Source of the DNA: Bacteroides ihuae
GTDB lineage: Bacteria > Bacteroidota > Bacteroidia > Bacteroidales > Bacteroidaceae
Reading direction: 5' to 3'
Assembly: GCF_900104585.1 (NCBI RefSeq)
Contig: NZ_FNVX01000002.1
Location: 28,821-92,820, forward strand
Length of the DNA stretch: 64,000 bases
The notes below the pieces were generated by a model. It did not search any database and was not told the origin of the DNA. It worked only from the letters and a program-made list of their open reading frames with translations. Every line of letters starts with the position of its first letter. Within the stretch, counting starts at the first letter, position 1. Both the position numbers and the translations under genes were made by a program. Positions 36,314 through 45,552 of the stretch are shown piece after piece.

Positions 36314-36715
36314 TTATCTCACTCCAAGTAGTTCCACCTCAAAGACAAGTGTGGAATACGCCTTAATATTACCACATGCTCGGGTTCCATATCCCAATTC
36401 ATAAGGGATGTAAATCATCCAACGTGAACCCAGCGGCATAGCCATTAGTGCATTTTGCCAACCTTCAATAACCTCCTTCACCTTAAATGTCTCCGGCTGT
36501 TTGCGTTTGAATGAATTGTCGAACTCTGTTCCGTCTATCATCGTGCCTCTGTAGTGCACTTTAACAGTACTTTTTGCCGTAGGCACAGCTCCGTTACCTT
36601 TTAGAATGACTTTATATTGAACCCCAGATGGTAGCTCCATCACTCCTTCATCTTCCAGATTCTCTTCCAGAAAGCGAATATTTGCTTCTTTGTATGCTTG
36701 ATGTTTTAAGCTCAT
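36314..36715 (-). CDS. FKBP-type peptidyl-prolyl cis-trans isomerase
   Basis: Prolyl isomerase of 133 residues. It has a short N-terminal helix region (KEANIRFLEENLEDEGVMELPSG) and one FKBP domain: VQYKVILKGNG, STVKVHYRGTMIDGTEFDNSF, VIEGWQNALMAMPLGSRWMIYIP and a final LVFEVELLGV. The segment GTRACGNIKAYS replaces the more usual GxxxxGxIPPNATL, so the loop that shapes the active site is altered. No signal peptide, hence cytoplasmic. Convergent with the preceding gene, 9 bases apart. Confidence 0.92.
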   Translation of the reverse strand: MSLKHQAYKEANIRFLEENLEDEGVMELPSGVQYKVILKGNGAVPTAKSTVKVHYRGTMIDGTEFDNSFKRKQPETFKVKEVIEGWQNALMAMPLGSRWMIYIPYELGYGTRACGNIKAYSTLVFEVELLGVR

Positions 36716-36850
36716 AAATTATATTTTATGTATAGAAAAGGGCGAGTTTTTTCGCCGTTGTTTCGGAAGCCAAAGATAGTAAATTCTGAAAGGAATTCAC
36801 AAAAGGCACTATGTTAATCAAGACTCATTGGGGAGGAATCAAACGCAATG

Positions 36851-36900
36851 CCCTACTATTGCTCCATCATTGCCCCACTTGCCCCATCATTGCCCCACTA
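36851..36900. repeat. Two-copy 20-bp tandem repeat
   Basis: CCATCATTGCCCCACT occurs twice in tandem (period 20: 36864-36879 and 36884-36899), with a looser copy to the left. On the minus strand it encodes the end of the small winged-helix ORF (VVGQ, stop) and would continue as Gly/Trp-rich repeats after the stop. Such repetitive tails are common at the C-terminus of AlbA_2-type ATP-binding proteins. Confidence 0.6.
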
Positions 36901-37204
36901 CTTCGTACCAAATATTAGAACCCGAAGTTCCATTTTTCCTCAATAAAGACTTGGATACCAACTCCGTCAAATCGTTTGTCGCAGTTCTTTTAGATATAGA
37001 ATTTAATGTCTGATATTCACTATTGGTAATCTTGCCTTTTTCTTTTGTATACAACAAGGCCTTTATTTGTCTGTCGCTCAAACCCAACAAACTTAAATTG
37101 CTGTTCTTGCAAGTATCTCCAAGGATCATTGTGTAATTGCACAAAGCTGATAAAATGGGTCTTTTGAATTGTTTGGACTTGAACAAAGATAGACAATTGT
37201 TCAT
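36887..37204 (-). pseudogene. Winged-helix fragment resembling the C-terminus of AlbA_2/RecG-like ATP-binding proteins
   Basis: A 105-residue ORF. LSDRQIKALLYTKEKGKITNSEYQTLNS then SKRTATNDLTELVSKSLLRKNG is a winged-helix module typical of the end of Fic- or AlbA_2-domain (divergent AAA) proteins, which are normally 400-500 residues long. The large N-terminal domain is absent: the ORF starts with an unrelated-looking MNNCLSLFKSKQFKRPIL. Most likely a leftover of a deleted gene; a stand-alone small DNA-binding protein cannot be excluded. Confidence 0.45.
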
Positions 37205-37314
37205 AAATAAAGAAGAAGCATAAGAAAAGTTATCAATGTTAATAGAGACTTTTCTTATATTACTTTGCCTATAAACAGACTGGCATTGCTGAAAAGGTGA
37301 TAAGAGTGAAAACG

Positions 37315-37872
37315 CTACAGCCCCATTGATAGATATTCCTCAGCCGTTTTTACGCTAGCGTAGAAATAGCTCAATGCGGCAAGAAAAGCTTTTTGAACTT
37401 CACTGGCAACAACTGTTTTGCCTTGAATATCCAAATCTTTTGTTGCACAAGCATCACTGATTATCGTAGTAGTGTAGCCAAAATCTTTTGCAGCTCTTAC
37501 GGTGGAATCAACACACATGTGCGTCATCATGCCGCAGACAGTTAAATCTGTTATTCCGTTGGATGTTAAGTAATCCAATAATTCTGTATCTCTAAAGCTA
37601 TTGGGATAGTTTTTGATGATTACTTTTTCTCCGGCAATAGGCGAAACATTCTTATGTATTTCTACCCCTGTTGTGTTTGGCACAAAGAATGTGGAATCGA
37701 GACGAGTTGAATGGTGCTGAATATGAATGATCGGTAGTGCATTTTCTCGAAATAACCCGAGTATTTCTTTTGCTTTTAAACTTGCTTGCAAACTTCCTGT
37801 TAATGGGTTGGCTCCATCTTCGAAGTAATCATTCTGAATATCTATGATGATTAATGCTTGTTTCATTTCCAT
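37315..37872 (-). CDS. Isochorismatase-family cysteine hydrolase
   Basis: A 185-residue alpha/beta hydrolase of the isochorismatase/nicotinamidase superfamily. Catalytic triad candidates are Asp11 in ALIIIDIQNDYF, a Lys in GEKVIIKNYPNSF, and Cys in VCGMMTHMCVDSTVRAAKDFG, followed by the cis-peptide region. It has no signal peptide. The substrate is uncertain; nicotinamidase is less likely because the metal-binding D-x-H motif is not obvious. Monogenic on the minus strand, flanked by intergenic DNA. Confidence 0.88.
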   Translation of the reverse strand: MEMKQALIIIDIQNDYFEDGANPLTGSLQASLKAKEILGLFRENALPIIHIQHHSTRLDSTFFVPNTTGVEIHKNVSPIAGEKVIIKNYPNSFRDTELLDYLTSNGITDLTVCGMMTHMCVDSTVRAAKDFGYTTTIISDACATKDLDIQGKTVVASEVQKAFLAALSYFYASVKTAEEYLSMGL

Positions 37873-38020
37873 AATCGGTATCTATTTTATTGCAGGCAAA
37901 GGTACCGAACACATTTACCTTCCATACAGACATAAGCAGTTCTTTTCAAGTAATAAAACTAACGAAATCTCTTCTATGGACAACTTCGGCAAAACGTCGG
38001 TAGCTTTAGAACGTTATAGA

Positions 38021-38490
38021 TGTAGACTGACAACCTTTTTAGGATACAACAATAGTATGTGACAACTTATTTAGTAACAAGCCTCTAATAGTAACAACCA
38101 TTTTCAGTATAAGTCAAACCATTTTCAGGGAAGTACAAGATACGAAAAGTTTCCTTCCCATAAACCATTAGTTTCAACGTAATAAAACTAATGGTTTATG
38201 GGAAGGAAACAATTTGTTTCTAATTATGAAAACAAAAGTTTTATAGTATACGAAACTAATGATTGACTTATACTGAAAATGGTTGTTACTGTACTTCCCT
38301 GGAAATGCTTGACTTTGATTTAGTTTATTTGTATAAGTGGTTGACTAAAAAAACTACTAATCCTAAATAAGGTTGTCTTCTAATTAAGCTTATTGCGAAA
38401 TTGAGTAGACTGAACTTTGTCTTATTACTGAAGTGAGTTGACCCTGAAGTTGTCTTATCCCTAAAAGTGGTAGACTAACAGAAGAGACAT
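38021..38490. repeat. Bidirectional array of degenerate 32-33 bp repeats around a hairpin
   Basis: Right side (38263-38490): GTTGAC-like cores recur at about 38307, 38339, 38371, 38404, 38436 and 38469, a steady 32-33 base period, each preceded by CTGAAA/CTAAAA-like and followed by GTCTTAT-like sequence. Left side: inverted cores (GACAAC/GTCAAAC) at about 38028, 38061, 38092 and 38113. The innermost copies form a perfect 28-bp inverted repeat, 38090-38117 with 38263-38290 (core CAACCATTTTCAGTATAAG). Units are diverged, so this is not a CRISPR array. No ORF spans it. Confidence 0.8.
38149..38210. repeat. Perfect 26-bp inverted repeat at the centre of the array
   Basis: Arms 38149-38174 and 38185-38210 (left arm begins GTTTCCTTCCCATAAACC) pair perfectly over 26 bases around a 10-base loop. 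No T run follows. It is nested inside the 28-bp inverted repeat and nearly centred in it. Confidence 0.9.
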
Positions 38491-38613
38491 AGCTGCTTTA
38501 AATCCATTTTGCAAGCCTTTGAGCTTATATTCTTAGATCTTTTTACTCAAGCAGCTCTGCTTTTAAGAAATAATTTGTTTTCTTTGTATTGTTGTTAAAT
38601 TCAATTGATTATC

Positions 38614-41600
38614 ATGAGACGGAGATGGGCTAAAAGGGTAGTTGCTGTACTACTTACTCCTATATTGCTGTTTGCAGTATTGATGCTGTTGCTTTACATT
38701 CCGCCGGTACAAAACTTTCTGCGTAAGGAAGCTTTGGGGTATGCTTCTGAAGCAACAGGTATGCAAATCAGTGCCCGTCGTATAGATCTCCGTTTTCCTC
38801 TGAATCTTTTAGTCAGTGATTTGGGAGTGGTTCATTCTTCTGATACCCTCTTATCTATGGGGAGCCTCAATGTTCAGGTACAACTTCTTCCTCTTTTTAG
38901 TGGCAGGATAGAGATAGACGACTTTACGTTAAAGAGCGTAACCTTCAACTCGGCCAACTTCATACATGGGATGGAACTCCGCGGGGTCTTAGGGTATTGT
39001 GCTTTTAGGAGTCGTGGGGTAGATTTATCTAATGAGACGGCTGTTATTGATGCGGCTGAATTGAACAATACTCATGTTCGCTTGATCTTGAAAAATGATA
39101 CAACGAAAACAAAGGAGGACACTACTGCTGCACCACGTTGGAAGATCGATTTGCACAGTCTCAAACTAAAAAATGTCTCTTTTAACCTGCTGGTACCCGA
39201 AGACTCCGTTCGGATGGGAAGTCATGTGGCCGAAGCAACTATTAATGGCGCTCAGGTGGATCTGGGACGTGAGTTGTATGGTTTGAAACATCTGCATGCC
39301 AGTGGAACCTCTTTGAACTATGATCTAGGTTCGGCTAAACCGACGGTAGGATTGGATCTGTCTCATATTGCTATTCGTGAGATCAATATGGGCATTGATT
39401 CTGTGTTGTATCGAGGTAGGAATATGAATGCTGTGATTCGTGAGTTCTCATTGAACGAGCGTTCAGGGCTGAGCATCGCTTCTATGACCGGACGCTTGTT
39501 TGCCAATGACTCAGCTATAAATATTCCGTCTTTAAAATTAAAAACGGCTCATTCTGAGCTAACTTTTACGGGCCAAACAACTTGGAAACTGTTTGACTTA
39601 CCCGGTCAAGGACATTTGGCCATGAAGTTGGATGCTCTTATAGGTAAGCAAGATGTGTTGTTGCTAGCAGGAGGTTTGCCAGATGCTTTTAAGAAAGAAT
39701 ATCCTTTCCGTCCACTCACGATACATGCCGGAGCAGAAGGAAACTTGAGCGATCTGAAATTATCTCGTTTCAAAATTGATCTACCCGGAGCCTTTTCTGC
39801 TACAGGAGGAGGGGAACTGCTAAATCTCACTGATTCCTTAAAACGTTTTGCTGCAATCGACTTGCAAGCGATCACTTATAATATGAATTTCCTGACAACT
39901 CTTTCCGGCATTCCTGCCGATGGATCTATTGCGCTTCCATCGGGAATGACATTTATTGCTAAGGCTGAGATGCGTGGTTCTCGCTTTAGCACCCTTCTCA
40001 GAGTCAAGGATGGAGAAGGAGCCTTATCGCTTACGGCCGATTATAATGAGAATACGCAAGCTTATAATGCTGACTTCACGGTAGATGCTTTGCAGATAAA
40101 ACATTTCCTTCCTAAAGATTCTATTTATTCACTTTCAGCTTCCGGCAGTGTAAAAGGTAGAGGAATAGATGTTGCTTCGTCACGTTCTTCAGCGCAATTT
40201 GATGCAATGTTCAGCGATTTGCATTATGGACGTTTCCACGTTTCAGACGTGGCGCTCACAGGGCAGATGAAGAATGCTTTAATTAAAGCACATCTGACGA
40301 GTAATAACCAATTATTAAAGTTGGTTGCCGATGGAGAGTATCAGTTGAAGCGCAGATATACTGAAGCGAAGCTTGACCTCAATGTAGAACAGGTTGATTT
40401 ATATAAGCTGGGTTATTACCCTGTTCCCCTGAAGAGACCATTCAGTTTTACGCTTGCTGCCCAAACTCGGCGAGATTCGGTGAATCTTTCTTTGCAAGCA
40501 GGCGATTTAAATTGTCGCTTCCGGGGACGTAGTACGCTAGAGCAGTTAATAAAACAATCAACCGATTTCTCAGCGGTATTAATAAAGCAAATTAAAGAGA
40601 AACATTTAGATCATGCAGCTCTGCGCCGTGTGCTACCTTCGGCCGGATTGATTTTTACAGCAGGTAGGGATAACCCACTTAGCCGATTCCTGGAAACAAA
40701 AAAGATTACTTACGAGCAAGTATCATTTAGATTCGGAACAACTCCTGCCCGAGGCATAAATGGTAGAGCATTTGTACATGGCCTCAAGGTCGATACGACA
40801 CAGCTTGATACCCTCTTCCTGGCAATTAGGCAAGATACTGCCCGGATGAATATTCGTGGTGGGGTGATCAATGCTCCAAATAATCCTCAATTTGTCTTTA
40901 AGTCTTATCTTACCGGAGAAATTCGCACAGAAGATGCAGAATTGCTGCTAGAATATCAGAATGCTAAGGGAGAAACCGGTGTGCTACTCGGTGTGAATGC
41001 GCGTCCCCGTAACAATGGCTTGTTGCTCAAATTTATCCCGGAAGAACCAATAGTGGCATTTAGGAAGTTCCGCTTTAATGAAGACAATAGGCTTTATATA
41101 CGTAAAGATCATCATATATTGGCCAATGTAGAAATGCTTGATAAAGATGGAATGGGTGTGCGTGTGCATTCTTTGCGAGATACGACTTTTCTGCAGAATA
41201 TGGATATTGAGCTACGCCGCATCCGGTTGGCCGAGATCAGCGAAGCATTGCCTTATCTGCCTCAGTTTTCCGGTCTGTTTTCTGCTGAAGCGCATTATGT
41301 ACAAACGGCAACTTCCTTGCAAGTATCTACCGAAGCCACTATCAATGAGCTGGTTTATGAGCATCAATCTGTGGGTAACATAGGCTTGGGTGCAACATGG
41401 TTACCCGGAGAAAGTGGAAAGCATTATGTTAATAGCTACTTAACTCATGAAGGCAAGGAAGTGATGACGGTAAATGGAACATATCAGTCGGGAGTGAAAG
41501 ACAGCATTGCAGTAAGTAGTACGTTAGAACATTTTCCGTTGCGTATAGCCAATGTCTTTATCCCCAATCATATGGCTGAACTAACAGGCGATTTAGATGG

Positions 41601-43077
41601 TGGTATTGAGTTGACTGGTCAATCCTCAAAGCCTTTGATTAATGGACAACTCGTTCTCGATAGCGCCTCTGTGTCTGCTCGGCAATTGGGGGTTCGTTAT
41701 TCTCTTGACAATAAGCCGATAGAGATAAAAGAGAATCGATTGTTATTCAATAAGTTCGAGATAGCTACAACGAGTAAGAATCCGTTTATCATTGATGGTT
41801 ATGTTGATTTCAAGGAACTATCTCAGCCCATGACAAACTTATCTTTGTTTGCCGATAACTATACCCTGCTAAATGCTCCTCGCAATAATGAAAGCTTGGT
41901 GTATGGGAAAGTTTTCGTTGATTTTAAATCTACGTTGAAAGGCCCTCTAAATGCGTTGGTTATGAGAGGGAATATGAATCTCAAAGGTAACACGAATGTT
42001 ACCTATGTATTGAAGGATTCTCCCCTTACTGTGGAAGATCGTCTAGGTGACTTGGTGACTTTCACCTCTTTTAGCGATACCCTCTCACAAAAAAAAGAAG
42101 AATCATCCATCTCTCTTGGAGGGCTTGATCTGTTGATGACATTACATATTGATCCTGCAGTTCGTTTGAAGGCCGACTTGAGTCCAGACCGAAGTAGTCA
42201 TATTGAATTAGAAGGCGGTGGTGACCTCTCTTTGCAGTATTCTCCACGAGGAGAATTGAGGCTTTCGGGAAGATATACACTTTCGGGAGGAACATTGAAA
42301 TACTCCTTGCCTGTAGTTCCATTAAAAGACTTCAAAGTGAATGAAGGTAGCTATGTGGAATGGATCGGTGATCCGATGAACCCTAATCTCAATTTTAAGG
42401 CTACTGAGCGTGTGCGTGCTTCTTATACACAATCCGGAACTTCATCGTCTCGCATGGTGAATTTTGATGTTTCGGTTTCTGTAAAAAATAGAATGGAGAA
42501 TTTAGCCTTAGCTTTTGACTTGGAAGCTCCCGAAGACATCAGCGCTCAGAATGAAATCTCGGCAATGTCATCCGAGGAGAGAAGTAAGCAAGCAATAGCC
42601 ATGTTGGCAACAGGTATTTATCTCTCTAATTCTTCTGGATCTAAGAATGGAGGGATTGATATGGGGGCTGCATTGAATACCGTTTTGCAGAAACAAATGT
42701 CGAGTATAGCAGGCAATGCTTTGAAAACAGTAAATGTCTCTTTTGACTTGGAGAATTATGATGCCACTGATGCAGGTGGGAAGAGAACCAATTATAATTT
42801 TCGTTATGCTCAGAGATTTTTTAATGATCGTTTTCAAGTCGTGTTGGGCGGTACCATTTCGTCCAAAGATAATGCGCGTGAGACGCAATCATTTATTGAT
42901 AACGTCTCTCTGGAGTATCGCTTAGATTCTTCAGGAACACGCTATGTGCGCCTTTTCCATAACAAAAACTATGAGAGTCTTCTTGAAGGAGAGATAACCG
43001 AAACAGGTGTGGGTATTGTCTTACGCAAAAAGATGAATCATTTAGGGGAGTTGTTTATCTTTAAACGAAAGAAATAA
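38614..43077 (+). CDS. tamB: TamB/DUF490 translocation and assembly module protein
   Basis: Very large AsmA/TamB-type protein (1487 residues) bridging the inner and outer membrane. One N-terminal anchor (VVAVLLTPILLFAVLMLLLY), then AsmA-like beta repeats (ISARRIDLRFPLNLLVSDLGV) over most of the length, and the TamB C-terminal domain (about 1050-1487) with KGPLNALVMRGNMNLKGNTN, LSGRYTLSGGTLKYSLP and AQNEISAMSSEERSKQAIAM. Such proteins form hydrophobic grooves for lipid transport and assist outer-membrane protein insertion with a TamA-type partner, encoded one base downstream. The ATG at 38614 is preferred to a TTG nine bases earlier. Confidence 0.93.
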   Translation: MRRRWAKRVVAVLLTPILLFAVLMLLLYIPPVQNFLRKEALGYASEATGMQISARRIDLRFPLNLLVSDLGVVHSSDTLLSMGSLNVQVQLLPLFSGRIEIDDFTLKSVTFNSANFIHGMELRGVLGYCAFRSRGVDLSNETAVIDAAELNNTHVRLILKNDTTKTKEDTTAAPRWKIDLHSLKLKNVSFNLLVPEDSVRMGSHVAEATINGAQVDLGRELYGLKHLHASGTSLNYDLGSAKPTVGLDLSHIAIREINMGIDSVLYRGRNMNAVIREFSLNERSGLSIASMTGRLFANDSAINIPSLKLKTAHSELTFTGQTTWKLFDLPGQGHLAMKLDALIGKQDVLLLAGGLPDAFKKEYPFRPLTIHAGAEGNLSDLKLSRFKIDLPGAFSATGGGELLNLTDSLKRFAAIDLQAITYNMNFLTTLSGIPADGSIALPSGMTFIAKAEMRGSRFSTLLRVKDGEGALSLTADYNENTQAYNADFTVDALQIKHFLPKDSIYSLSASGSVKGRGIDVASSRSSAQFDAMFSDLHYGRFHVSDVALTGQMKNALIKAHLTSNNQLLKLVADGEYQLKRRYTEAKLDLNVEQVDLYKLGYYPVPLKRPFSFTLAAQTRRDSVNLSLQAGDLNCRFRGRSTLEQLIKQSTDFSAVLIKQIKEKHLDHAALRRVLPSAGLIFTAGRDNPLSRFLETKKITYEQVSFRFGTTPARGINGRAFVHGLKVDTTQLDTLFLAIRQDTARMNIRGGVINAPNNPQFVFKSYLTGEIRTEDAELLLEYQNAKGETGVLLGVNARPRNNGLLLKFIPEEPIVAFRKFRFNEDNRLYIRKDHHILANVEMLDKDGMGVRVHSLRDTTFLQNMDIELRRIRLAEISEALPYLPQFSGLFSAEAHYVQTATSLQVSTEATINELVYEHQSVGNIGLGATWLPGESGKHYVNSYLTHEGKEVMTVNGTYQSGVKDSIAVSSTLEHFPLRIANVFIPNHMAELTGDLDGGIELTGQSSKPLINGQLVLDSASVSARQLGVRYSLDNKPIEIKENRLLFNKFEIATTSKNPFIIDGYVDFKELSQPMTNLSLFADNYTLLNAPRNNESLVYGKVFVDFKSTLKGPLNALVMRGNMNLKGNTNVTYVLKDSPLTVEDRLGDLVTFTSFSDTLSQKKEESSISLGGLDLLMTLHIDPAVRLKADLSPDRSSHIELEGGGDLSLQYSPRGELRLSGRYTLSGGTLKYSLPVVPLKDFKVNEGSYVEWIGDPMNPNLNFKATERVRASYTQSGTSSSRMVNFDVSVSVKNRMENLALAFDLEAPEDISAQNEISAMSSEERSKQAIAMLATGIYLSNSSGSKNGGIDMGAALNTVLQKQMSSIAGNALKTVNVSFDLENYDATDAGGKRTNYNFRYAQRFFNDRFQVVLGGTISSKDNARETQSFIDNVSLEYRLDSSGTRYVRLFHNKNYESLLEGEITETGVGIVLRKKMNHLGELFIFKRKK

Positions 43078-43078
43078 A

Positions 43079-45436
43079 ATGGAATTGAATAGATATATTA
43101 AGTCGAAAATACGTATTCTGTGTTTCAATGGCAACTGGAAATTGCTTATTGGCGCTATATTGTTGATAGCTATTTGGACTTCTTGTTCAACGACTCGCAA
43201 TTTGCCTGAAGGTGAAGTGCTATATGTTGGACAAAAGAAAATGGTTGTTAAAAACGAGGCTAAGGATAGAGCCGGAGTTGAGGCTATGACCGAACTGAAT
43301 GCTGCACTTGCTACTCCACCTAATTACTCTATTCTTGGTAGTTCTACCCTACGGTCTCCGTTTCCTTTTGGGTTATGGGCTTACAATGCTTTTGTAAAGA
43401 GTAAAAAGGGACTCGGTAAATGGGCTTTTAAGAGGCTTGCCACAAAGCCCGTGCTGATTTCTACTGTTAACCCCGCAATACGTGCAAAGGTGGGCACTAA
43501 TTTATTGCATGATTATGGATTCTTTAATGGGAGTGTAAATTATAAAATCCTGCCGGATAAGAAGAACCCTAAAAAGGCAAGAGTACAGTATTTGGTAGAT
43601 ATGAAGAATCCTTACCTGATTGACACCGTTATGTACGAACGTTTCTCTACTGATTTATTGAAAACTATTCAAAGTGGACAAGAAAAGACTCTGTTGCATG
43701 TAGGGAAACAATTTAATGTTGTGAAGTTAGATGAAGAACGGACCAGATTAAGCGCACTACTCCAGAATAGAGGATATTTTTATTATAGGCCCGATTATTT
43801 CGGCTTTCTAGCTGATACTACTCTGGTGGCCGGAATGGTATCGATGAAAATTGTTCCTAAATCAGGGATCCCAAAGAATGTTTTGAAACGTTGGACTGTT
43901 GGCGATATATCGATTCATCTCTACAGCAAGGAGGGGGAAGAACCTAATGATTCAATTATCTATAAGAATTTGACTATTCACTATCGTGACAAACTGAAGG
44001 TAAGGCCTGAAGTACTTTATAGGCAGGTTCGGTTTCGCACAAATCAATCTTATTCTTATTTTAGGCAAACTCGTACGCAAGAGAGAATAACGCAATTAGG
44101 AATGTTTCGATATGTAGACATGAATTATGTCCCTCGAGATAGTACGGACGCATGTAATGTGTTGAACGTAGATATACGGACAACCTATGACTTGCCGCTT
44201 GATGGGGAATTGGATTTGAATGTTACGACAAAAAGTAATGACCAGACGGGTCCCGGTGCATCATTTAGTGTGACGAGACGGAATCTTTTTGGAGGTGGGG
44301 AGAACCTCACCTTAGGTTTGCGTGGCTCGTATGAATGGCAGACGGGTGCAAATAACACGCAAAACAGTTCGGCCTTGAATTCTTATGAAATGGGCATTTC
44401 TGCATCGTTGGCTATTCCCAAGGTGCTTTTTCCTAACTTAGGAAAGAATGATTACGACTTTCCGGCATCTACTACGTTCAATCTTTATGCTAATCAATTA
44501 AACAGAGCACGTTTTTTCAAAATGTTATCTTTTGGTGGAGACGCCACGTATGTGTTCAATCCCACAAGAGTTAGCAGGCATACTATTACACCGTTTAAAT
44601 TAACTTTTAATGTGCTGAAAAACCCAACGGCTTTGTTTGACTCTATCTCTGCAGCCAATCCGGCATTGTATCAGAGTTTGGATAATCAGTTTATCCCCTC
44701 TATGAGTTATAAGTATACTTATGATAATGCTTCTCTAAAAAAGGCACACAATAAACTTTGGTGGGAGACGTCTATCACTTCGGCAGGTAATATTACTTCT
44801 TGCATTTACCGTGTCTTCGGAAAGAGTTTTAGTGAACAGAAAGATCTCTTAGGCGCTCCTTTTGCTCAATTCCTTAAGTTTACTTCTGAAGTTCGCTATA
44901 CATGGAATATAGATAAGAATCAATCTATAGCTACACGTTTAGGCGGAGGAGTTATCTATTCGTATGGTAATTCTGATGTCGCTCCTTACAGTGAACAGTT
45001 TTATGTGGGAGGTGCAAATAGTATTCGTGCTTTTACCGTTCGTAGCATAGGCCCGGGAACGTATCAGCCTGCGGCAGATGAAAAATATTCTTATCTGGAT
45101 CAGACCGGAGATATCAAGTTTGAAGCAAATTTGGAATATAGATTTAGAATAATGGGCGATTTACATGGTGCCATTTTCCTTGATGCCGGCAATGTGTGGT
45201 TGCTGAGAAAGGATGCCGATCGTCCAGGAGCAAAGTTTGGACTGAAAGGATTGACAGATGAAATAGCCTTGGGTACAGGAGCCGGTTTGCGATATGACCT
45301 TTCATTTTTGATTATCCGTCTAGATTGTGGGGTAGGTATTCATGTGCCTTATCAGACATCACGCAAAGGATATTATAATATTCCGAGTTTCAAAGATGGA
45401 CTCGGTTGGCACCTTGCTATAGGTTATCCGTTCTAA
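43079..45436 (+). CDS. tamL: TamL: lipoprotein-type Omp85/TamA-like outer-membrane protein
   Basis: A 785-residue Omp85-superfamily barrel with POTRA-like N-terminal domains. Unlike proteobacterial TamA it carries a lipoprotein signal: LLIAIWTSCSTTRNLPEGE (Cys36), typical of the Bacteroidetes TamL variant. POTRA region about 40-360, with LDEERTRLSALLQNRGYFYYR; barrel with GPGASFSVTRRNLFGGGENL, FYVGGANSIRAFTVRSIGPGTY, IFLDAGNVW and a terminal Phe (LAIGYPF). The start codon is one base after the tamB stop, so the two are coupled and likely form one machine. Confidence 0.92.
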   Translation: MELNRYIKSKIRILCFNGNWKLLIGAILLIAIWTSCSTTRNLPEGEVLYVGQKKMVVKNEAKDRAGVEAMTELNAALATPPNYSILGSSTLRSPFPFGLWAYNAFVKSKKGLGKWAFKRLATKPVLISTVNPAIRAKVGTNLLHDYGFFNGSVNYKILPDKKNPKKARVQYLVDMKNPYLIDTVMYERFSTDLLKTIQSGQEKTLLHVGKQFNVVKLDEERTRLSALLQNRGYFYYRPDYFGFLADTTLVAGMVSMKIVPKSGIPKNVLKRWTVGDISIHLYSKEGEEPNDSIIYKNLTIHYRDKLKVRPEVLYRQVRFRTNQSYSYFRQTRTQERITQLGMFRYVDMNYVPRDSTDACNVLNVDIRTTYDLPLDGELDLNVTTKSNDQTGPGASFSVTRRNLFGGGENLTLGLRGSYEWQTGANNTQNSSALNSYEMGISASLAIPKVLFPNLGKNDYDFPASTTFNLYANQLNRARFFKMLSFGGDATYVFNPTRVSRHTITPFKLTFNVLKNPTALFDSISAANPALYQSLDNQFIPSMSYKYTYDNASLKKAHNKLWWETSITSAGNITSCIYRVFGKSFSEQKDLLGAPFAQFLKFTSEVRYTWNIDKNQSIATRLGGGVIYSYGNSDVAPYSEQFYVGGANSIRAFTVRSIGPGTYQPAADEKYSYLDQTGDIKFEANLEYRFRIMGDLHGAIFLDAGNVWLLRKDADRPGAKFGLKGLTDEIALGTGAGLRYDLSFLIIRLDCGVGIHVPYQTSRKGYYNIPSFKDGLGWHLAIGYPF

Positions 45437-45496
45437 AAATATGTATTAGTGGGAAGAAATGAACTAAAATTAGACTTTCTAAGAAACTAATTTTTG

Positions 45497-45504
45497 TATT
45501 TTTG
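45497..45504 (+). promoter_or_regulatory. -7 promoter element for the nucleotidyltransferase gene
   Basis: TATTTTTG matches the Bacteroides -7 consensus, 48 bases before the ATG. No clear -33 TTTG. Confidence 0.5.
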
Positions 45505-45552
45505 CAGACAATTGGAATCTAAACAATCAATCTTTAATATAATAAGGTACAT

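Larger units (their letters stand above)
37873..38613. other. Large intergenic region holding a palindromic repeat array
   Basis: Over 700 bases without a supported gene. It contains the repeat array described separately (about 38020-38490). Between the array and the tamB ATG at 38614 is 120 bases of A/T-rich DNA with a weak -7-like TTTCTTTG (38579-38586) that may serve tamB-tamL. Confidence 0.7.

Noticed and set aside
38263..38490. CRISPR array suggested by the 32-33 base periodicity
   Set aside because: The units are diverged throughout, there is no invariant repeat with distinct spacers, the left half is inverted, and no cas gene is in the window.
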